Below are positions 15,397 to 20,237 of a DNA stretch of 20,237 nt, one piece after another. The notes under the pieces were generated by a model. The model had not been told where the DNA came from. It worked only from the letters and a program-made list of their open reading frames with translations, and did no database searches. Origin of the DNA: an uncultured Eubacteriales bacterium (GTDB lineage: Bacteria; Bacillota_A; Clostridia; Lachnospirales; Cellulosilyticaceae); the NCBI GenBank assembly GCA_900556665.1, contig USPX01000019.1:1-20237 (forward strand). Reading direction: 5' to 3'. The translations under genes were made by a program, and so were the position numbers. Position 1 is the stretch's first letter. The number at the start of each line of letters is the position of its first letter.

Positions 15397-15540
15397 ATGA
15401 TGAATTTAGAATTATGAATTATGAATTAAGGGTGAAATTCTTACAGAATTTCTGAAAATTAATTTTTTCTAAACTCCCTGAGTTTATTCCTTAATTCATC
15501 ATTCATCACTCATCATTCATAATTATCTAAGTTCATCATT
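15397..15540. mobile_element. MITE-like palindromic element
   Basis: About 144 bases with inverted ends made of ATGAATGATGAAT-type repeats. The left end reads AATGATGAATTTAGAATTAT; the right end, on the opposite strand, reads AATGATGAACTTAGATAATT and continues with more ATGAATGATGA repeats up to AATTAAGG. Inside are two small hairpins (GAAATTC/GAATTTC and AAACTC/GAGTTT). There is no reading frame. A related sequence ends the window at 20191-20237. It lies between convergent genes just before their terminator. This looks like a non-autonomous repeat of the kind seen in clostridial genomes; mobility is inferred. Confidence 0.65.
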
Positions 15541-15594
15541 AAAAAAAGACTTCCAACAGAATTGCCCCTAATAATTCTGTTGGAAGTCTTTTTT
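15541..15594. terminator. Bidirectional intrinsic terminator
   Basis: Perfect 17-base arms (AGACTTCCAACAGAATT and its complement, 15547-15563 and 15573-15589) flanked by A-runs on the left and T-runs on the right. It can end both the plus-strand membrane gene and the minus-strand antiporter gene. Confidence 0.92.
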
Positions 15595-15641
15595 CTTTGC
15601 CCCTATATTTAACGCCCTCTTTTATTTATTATGCTTATTGC

Positions 15642-17354
15642 TTAAGCTTCTTCTACTTTCTTACCAAATATCATTATTCCTATAAATAATGCTACAAAAG
15701 ACATTGGTAATACTATATATATTGGAAGTCCAAATCCTGCAGGAATATAGCCAAATAGTATAGTTATTGCAGCTACAAATAATGCATACCACATTTGTGT
15801 CTTAACATGATCTATATGATTGCATCCAGCTCCCATTGAAGAAAGTATTGTTGTGTCTGATATTGGAGAACAATGATCCCCAAAGATTGCCCCTGTTAAT
15901 ACTGCACTTGTACTTACAATTACAAATGACATTTCTGGATTAATTTTATATGCTAATGGAATTGCTAACGGCATTAGGATACTCATTGTTCCATAAGCTG
16001 TTCCTGTTGAGAATGAAATCACTGCTCCAAGTACAAATATTAAACTTGGTAATAAAAATGCAGGTATAGCTCCATTCAATGCTTCTACTAAATACTGTGC
16101 AGTTCCTAATTCCTTTATTACAGATCCTAATGACCAAGCTAATATAAGGATAACTCCTGTAATTATAAGCCCCTTCATACCATCAACCCATGCTTCAATG
16201 GCTTCACTTATAGTAAATATTTTCTTACATACTGACATAATTATTGCAACTATTGAAGCAAATAATGCTGATTGGAATAATGCAACTGATGCATCTGATG
16301 CTGCAAAAGTTTCTAATATTGCTTTAAAAGATAATGGTGAATTTGTTATTATTGCTTGGATAGCTGTATCGTCACCAGCCATTATTGTTGAATATCCACT
16401 ATAGTAAAAAGCAACTACAGATGAAATAATTAATGCCCCTATTGGTACAATTGCATTCCAAATGCTTAGCTTTACACCTTCTTTTGGTTCTAACTCATCC
16501 ATATGAGAAGAAGTTGCCACAACCTCTTCACCAGCTAAATCCTTTGATTTTCTTGCTGCTATTTCAGCTTTTCTCATTGGACCAAATTCTCTTAAAGTTA
16601 TTGTTGTAATTACAATGAATGCAAGTATTAATATGTTATAGAATCTATAAGGTATTGTTTGAAGGAATACTCCAAATCCACTAGCTTCAACACCTATTGT
16701 TTCAAATCCTTCTGAAATTAAGCTTACTTCTAAACCAATCCAAGTTGATATTATAGCAAGCCCAGCTATTGGTGCTGCTGTTGCATCAATGATAAATGCT
16801 AATCTTTCTCTTGATATTTTCATCTTATCTGCCACTGGTCTCATTATTGGACCAACAATCAATGAATTTGCATAATCATCAAAGAATACACATATTCCTA
16901 AAAACCAAGTTATAAGCTGTGTGCTTTTTGCTGTTTTTGCTTTCTTTGCTAAAGCTTCTGCAATAGCTTTTGCTCCACCCATTTTAGCAACTAAATTAAT
17001 AACTCCTCCAATTACAAGAACCTGCATGATAATTCCTGCATTCCATGGATCAGCTAATGAATTTAATGCTCTATCAATAAAATCTAAAAATGCTTGTGTT
17101 AAAGCTCCAAATACATTAAATCCTGTTAGATTCAAAATAAATCCGCCTGATAAAACTCCTATAAATAATGAAATGACAACATTTTTAGTTATAAATGCTA
17201 ATACTATAGCAACTATTGGCGGTATTAATGTAAATAGTCCAAATCTATCTGCATTACTTACTGCCGGCTCAACTTCTGCTGCAAAAACAAATGTTGTTGA
17301 TAACATGAATATCATCATAGTTAAGCCAAAGATTCTTTTAAAATTTCTTTTCAT
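15642..17354 (-). CDS. NhaC-family antiporter, probable lysine transporter
   Basis: A 570-residue membrane transporter of the Na+/H+ antiporter NhaC superfamily (PF03553). An N-terminal hydrophobic segment ending in FVFAAEVEPA looks like a cleavable signal peptide. About 11-12 membrane spans follow, with family motifs FFDDYANSLIVGPIMRPVAD, SFSTGTAYGTMSILMPLAIP and GAIFGDHCSPISDTTILSSM. A lysine riboswitch lies directly upstream in the same direction. NhaC-type transporters behind lysine riboswitches have been predicted to import lysine (the LysW group in comparative-genomic work), so lysine uptake is more likely than simple sodium/proton exchange. GGAGG precedes the ATG. Codon use and sequence look more AT-rich than metG. 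Confidence 0.9.
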   Translation of the reverse strand: MKRNFKRIFGLTMMIFMLSTTFVFAAEVEPAVSNADRFGLFTLIPPIVAIVLAFITKNVVISLFIGVLSGGFILNLTGFNVFGALTQAFLDFIDRALNSLADPWNAGIIMQVLVIGGVINLVAKMGGAKAIAEALAKKAKTAKSTQLITWFLGICVFFDDYANSLIVGPIMRPVADKMKISRERLAFIIDATAAPIAGLAIISTWIGLEVSLISEGFETIGVEASGFGVFLQTIPYRFYNILILAFIVITTITLREFGPMRKAEIAARKSKDLAGEEVVATSSHMDELEPKEGVKLSIWNAIVPIGALIISSVVAFYYSGYSTIMAGDDTAIQAIITNSPLSFKAILETFAASDASVALFQSALFASIVAIIMSVCKKIFTISEAIEAWVDGMKGLIITGVILILAWSLGSVIKELGTAQYLVEALNGAIPAFLLPSLIFVLGAVISFSTGTAYGTMSILMPLAIPLAYKINPEMSFVIVSTSAVLTGAIFGDHCSPISDTTILSSMGAGCNHIDHVKTQMWYALFVAAITILFGYIPAGFGLPIYIVLPMSFVALFIGIMIFGKKVEEA

Positions 17355-17410
17355 ACATTGTTCCTCCTTAAATATTTACATGAATATACTTAAGGGTACC
17401 TATCTTAAAA

Positions 17411-17443
17411 CTAAAAAAAGCCTTGAGTTAACACTCAAGGCTT
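17411..17443 (-). terminator. Regulated terminator of the lysine riboswitch
   Basis: AAGCCTTGAGT and ACTCAAGGCTT (17433-17443 and 17418-17428) flank a four-base loop, then a run of seven T on the minus strand. Confidence 0.93.
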
Positions 17444-17655
17444 GTAATAATCATAAATAATACAAGTATAAAAATCCTCAAATGATAGCTCAACACAAAT
17501 GTAATTTGTGACAGTGATGCATATATTTTATACATCCCCAGCTATACAACCTTAAAGCATCAGTTGTATGCTTCGGCAACAATTCCTTTCTTACTAAATC
17601 ATAGTGCTTACCTCATTAGTAATACTGATAATTATTGCGCCTCTACCCTTACGTT
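17411..17655 (-). promoter_or_regulatory. Lysine riboswitch with expression platform
   Basis: The minus-strand leader has the L-box landmarks in order: GGGTAGAGGCGCAA (from about 17650), AGTA, GAAAGGAATTGTTGCCGAAGCA in two parts, GCTGGGG, CACTGTCA and the closing GAGCTATC (17484-17491). P1 forms between GGTAG and CTATC. A perfect 11-base terminator hairpin with a T-run follows. Lysine binding would favour termination, so the transporter gene would be switched off when lysine is plentiful. Confidence 0.95.
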
Positions 17656-17675
17656 ATTCATTTTTTACAATTTCT

Positions 17676-17703
17676 ATTATACAAGCATTTTTTTATTATG
17701 CAA
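17676..17703 (-). promoter_or_regulatory. Promoter of the lysine riboswitch leader
   Basis: TTGCAT (17698-17703) and TATAAT (17676-17681) with a 16-base spacer on the minus strand, just upstream of the aptamer. Confidence 0.65.
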
Positions 17704-17722
17704 TAGAATTTCTTAAATTTCA

Positions 17723-18979
17723 TTAATTTATTCTATTTTTTTCCATGAAATCTTCTATTTCTTCTACAGTTTTAATCATATCTTTTGTTAAATTAATAGC
17801 TCCATCTTCAGTAACAAGAATATCATCTTCTATTCTTATACCAATTGATTCTTCTGGTATATAAAGACCTGGTTCCACTGTATAAACAATACCAGGTTCA
17901 AAAGTAAAGTTTCTATCTATTATTACATCATGAGTATCTAAACCTAAACTATGACCTATACTATGGAAATAATACTTTCTAAAATCTTTCTTATCTTCTA
18001 ATAATCCTAAGCTTACACAAGCCTCTCCTAATAAATCATTTGCCTTAGCATTTAGCTCAGCAGTTGTTATACCTGGCTTAATTGTATTTATTATTTCTTC
18101 ATTAACCTTCAATACTGCATTGTAAACTTCTTTTTGTCTTTCCGTAAATTTACCACTTACCGGGAAAGTTCTAGAAATATCAGCATTATAATATTTATAT
18201 TGTGCACCTAAATCAAAAAGAATTAAGTCTCCATCTTTCATTTCAGAATTATTATCAACATAGTGAAGAACTGTAGCATTTTTTCCTGCAGCAGCAATAG
18301 TATTAAAAGCTAAATCCTTAACACCTTTGCTCTTACAATTAAAATCAAAATATGCTTCTAATTCATATTCTTTCATTCCAGCTTTTGCATTTTTCATTAA
18401 TGTTTCAACACCAGCTATAGTGATCTTTATAGCTTCTTTCATATTTTCTATTTCCTCATCACTTTTAATAAGTCTTAAAGCTGCTATAGATGCATATATG
18501 TTTCTCACTGAAACTTGAGGATATTTACTTATTATTTCTTTGGCAAATGTTTGAGAAATACTATCTACAGATTTAAATTCATCTCTTTCTAAATCTAAAT
18601 ATAAATTAAAATCTTCTCTAATTGAAATTACTCTATGAATATAACCTTCAAAGGCACTCTTAAACATAACTTCATCAACGCCAGCAATTTCTAAGGCTTC
18701 ATTTTCTCTTAAGCTTTTTCCTATCCATTTTTCTAGTTCTAAATCTATATCTTTGATGAATAAGATACTCTTTTCTTCACCATTTATCTTACTCATTAAT
18801 AAAATATGATCTGGTTCTTCAACACCAGTTAAATAATAAAAATTTCTATTTGGTGTAAATGGATAAGCTTCATCGGCAGTTTTCTTTGGTGCATTCCCTG
18901 CAAATAAAACTACAACTGAATTATCCTTAACTTTTTCTAATAGCTTGTGTCTTTTTTCTTTATAAAATTGTCCTTTCAT
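17723..18979 (-). CDS. M24 family aminopeptidase P-like metallopeptidase
   Basis: A 418-residue cytoplasmic peptidase likely to remove an N-terminal residue ahead of proline, or to act on similar dipeptides. The N-terminal AMP_N domain (about 3-130) includes TPNRNFYYLTG. The M24 'pita-bread' catalytic domain (about 178-405) has all five metal ligands: D256 in LFDLGAQ, D267 in ADISRTF, H343 in HSIGHSLGLDTHD, E369 in VEPGLY and E384 in IRIEDDIL. The length is normal for PepP-type enzymes. AGGAGG is spaced well before the ATG. It lies 87 bases after spmB with no terminator between, so it may be co-transcribed with spmAB, though a TATAAT at 19013-19018 could be its own -10. No terminator was seen after it. 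Confidence 0.93.
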   Translation of the reverse strand: MKGQFYKEKRHKLLEKVKDNSVVVLFAGNAPKKTADEAYPFTPNRNFYYLTGVEEPDHILLMSKINGEEKSILFIKDIDLELEKWIGKSLRENEALEIAGVDEVMFKSAFEGYIHRVISIREDFNLYLDLERDEFKSVDSISQTFAKEIISKYPQVSVRNIYASIAALRLIKSDEEIENMKEAIKITIAGVETLMKNAKAGMKEYELEAYFDFNCKSKGVKDLAFNTIAAAGKNATVLHYVDNNSEMKDGDLILFDLGAQYKYYNADISRTFPVSGKFTERQKEVYNAVLKVNEEIINTIKPGITTAELNAKANDLLGEACVSLGLLEDKKDFRKYYFHSIGHSLGLDTHDVIIDRNFTFEPGIVYTVEPGLYIPEESIGIRIEDDILVTEDGAINLTKDMIKTVEEIEDFMEKNRIN

Positions 18980-19066
18980 ATTTATCCTCCTCTTTTGAAA
19001 TTATTTATTTTTATTATAACTAAATAAAAATACAAAGGCTATAATATTTCTACATATTTTGGAAAC

Positions 19067-19591
19067 TCAATATATTAATAGCTTTACCATCAAAATTGCC
19101 ATAATTATTGCTACCATATCTGCCATAACAGCTGCCCATACAGTATGACGTACTTTTTTTATTTTTATAGCACCAAAATATACTGTTACAGTATAAAAAA
19201 TTGTTTCTGTTGTTCCCATTATTACAGATGCTACAAGTCCAATAAAGCTATCAGCACCATAATTATTTAATATATCTGTAAAGATTCCCATGGCACCACT
19301 ACCAGATAAGGGCTTTATTAATACTAAAGGAACAACTTCTTTAGGTAATCCTATAATACTTGCTACAGGCGATATAAAATTATTAACAAGATCTAATAAT
19401 TTAGCACTTCTAAATATATTCACTGCCACTATCATCGCTAATAAATATGGAAATATATTGGCACAGACCTTTAATCCTTCTTTAGCACCCTCAACAAACC
19501 ATTCGTATACTTTTCTACCTTTTATCATTCCATAAGTTATTATTATAAATACTATTATAGGTATAATACTTTTGGTTATATAATTAAACAT
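19067..19591 (-). CDS. spmB: Spore maturation protein B
   Basis: A 174-residue membrane protein of the SpmB/nucleoside-recognition (Gate) domain family (PF07670). Hydrophobic spans alternate with the conserved motifs EGAKEGLKVCANIFPYLLAM, SPVASIIGLPKEVVPLVLIK, SGSGAMGIFTD and VIMGTTETIFYT. SpmA and SpmB are needed together for proper dehydration and heat resistance of the spore core in Bacillus and Clostridium. The gene starts 12 bases after spmA, with GGAGG directly upstream, so the two are co-transcribed. Supports a spore-forming host. Confidence 0.95.
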   Translation of the reverse strand: MFNYITKSIIPIIVFIIITYGMIKGRKVYEWFVEGAKEGLKVCANIFPYLLAMIVAVNIFRSAKLLDLVNNFISPVASIIGLPKEVVPLVLIKPLSGSGAMGIFTDILNNYGADSFIGLVASVIMGTTETIFYTVTVYFGAIKIKKVRHTVWAAVMADMVAIIMAILMVKLLIY

Positions 19592-19603
19592 TTTACCTCC
19601 AAA

Positions 19604-20179
19604 TTAAAAGTACTTTTGAAGAACCTTACAGCAAATTACTCCACATATAGAAGCAATTGCCGTTGAAATTATTGCAGGAATTATAATCACTCCTGGATTG
19701 CTGGAATTTGCCGTAGCTCTAATTGAAATAACAGTAGATGGCACAAGTTGTATGCAAGCTGCATTTAATACTAAAAATAAACACATATCATTAGATGCCT
19801 TTTCCTTATCCTTATTTAGACGTTGCATTTCTTCCATAGCCTTTATACCAAAAGGTGTTGCTGCATTTCCAAGACCCATCATATTTGCTGTTATATTCAT
19901 TACTATAGCTCCTAAAGCTTTTTCATCTTTAGCAGCATCTTTAAATATCAATTTTAATACAGGCTTCATTATTTTCGCTAACTTTTCAGTAAATCCACTT
20001 TTTTCTGCTACCTTCATTACTCCACACCAAAAACACATTAGACCTGTAAGTCCTACCACAAATGTTACTGTACTTTCTATGGATGAAATAATATCATTAG
20101 ACATATTTTCACCATTTCCAGACAAAACCCCCACCAATAAACCAAAGAAAATCATAATAAACCATATGTAGTTAATCAT
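19604..20179 (-). CDS. spmA: Spore maturation protein A
   Basis: A 191-residue membrane protein of the SpmA family with the typical GLTGLMCFWCGVMKVAEKSG, ITANMMGLGNAATPFGIKAM and VLNAACIQLVPSTVISIRA motifs and four to five membrane spans. It acts with SpmB in the forespore, where the pair affects core water content. The length is normal. The ribosome binding site AAGGGGG lies about seven bases before the ATG, right at the boundary of a repeat element that fills the rest of the window. Any promoter must be inside or beyond that repeat. Confidence 0.95.
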   Translation of the reverse strand: MINYIWFIMIFFGLLVGVLSGNGENMSNDIISSIESTVTFVVGLTGLMCFWCGVMKVAEKSGFTEKLAKIMKPVLKLIFKDAAKDEKALGAIVMNITANMMGLGNAATPFGIKAMEEMQRLNKDKEKASNDMCLFLVLNAACIQLVPSTVISIRATANSSNPGVIIIPAIISTAIASICGVICCKVLQKYF

Positions 20180-20190
20180 CTAAAAACCCC

Positions 20191-20237
<47 letters not shown>

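Noticed and set aside
16921..17460. Long plus-strand frame antisense to the NhaC antiporter gene
   Set aside because: It mirrors the membrane-protein codons of the real gene, runs into the riboswitch terminator and has no proper start signals.
19698..20171. 157-codon plus-strand frame antisense to spmA
   Set aside because: Shadow of spmA, which matches its family over its full length; no ribosome binding site.

Overview
The window comes from a low-GC, spore-forming member of the Clostridia. AT-rich intergenic DNA, strong GGAGG ribosome binding sites, many intrinsic terminators, a T-box, a lysine riboswitch and the sporulation pair spmA-spmB all point to this. Gene content suggests a Lachnospirales/Cellulosilyticum-like or Clostridium-like organism, but the species cannot be fixed from sequence alone. 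All genes but one lie on the minus strand, so transcription reads mainly from high to low coordinates.

Right to left: spmA and spmB (spore maturation) are followed by an M24 aminopeptidase P-like gene. Next comes an NhaC-family antiporter gene behind a complete lysine riboswitch with its terminator, so the antiporter is probably a lysine importer. A convergent gene for a short aromatic-acid-exporter-like membrane protein (14.87-15.37 kb, the only plus-strand gene) shares a bidirectional terminator and a MITE-like palindromic repeat with the antiporter gene. A second copy of that repeat ends the window beside the spmA start.

The central part holds metG (methionyl-tRNA synthetase) under a Met T-box. 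A MATE exporter gene follows, with its own promoter but also an intrinsic terminator between promoter and start codon. Then comes a LytTR response regulator / GHKL histidine kinase operon. Downstream of the kinase, a 670-base stretch without a recognised gene holds three related units. Each has a shared 20-base motif followed by its own terminator, and two also have a 21-base-period direct repeat like a LytTR operator. This is the least explained and most interesting part of the window.

The left part holds a cyclase-family metal hydrolase, a protein-O-mannosyltransferase-like membrane enzyme with a discoidin-like insert, a HAD 5'-nucleotidase, a small membrane protein, a secreted protein with a copper-amine-oxidase-like stalk domain, tatD and a yabE-like G5/3D cell-wall protein. 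metG, tatD and yabE are neighbours in Bacillus; here about 10 kb separates metG from tatD, which suggests accessory genes were inserted into a conserved housekeeping cluster.
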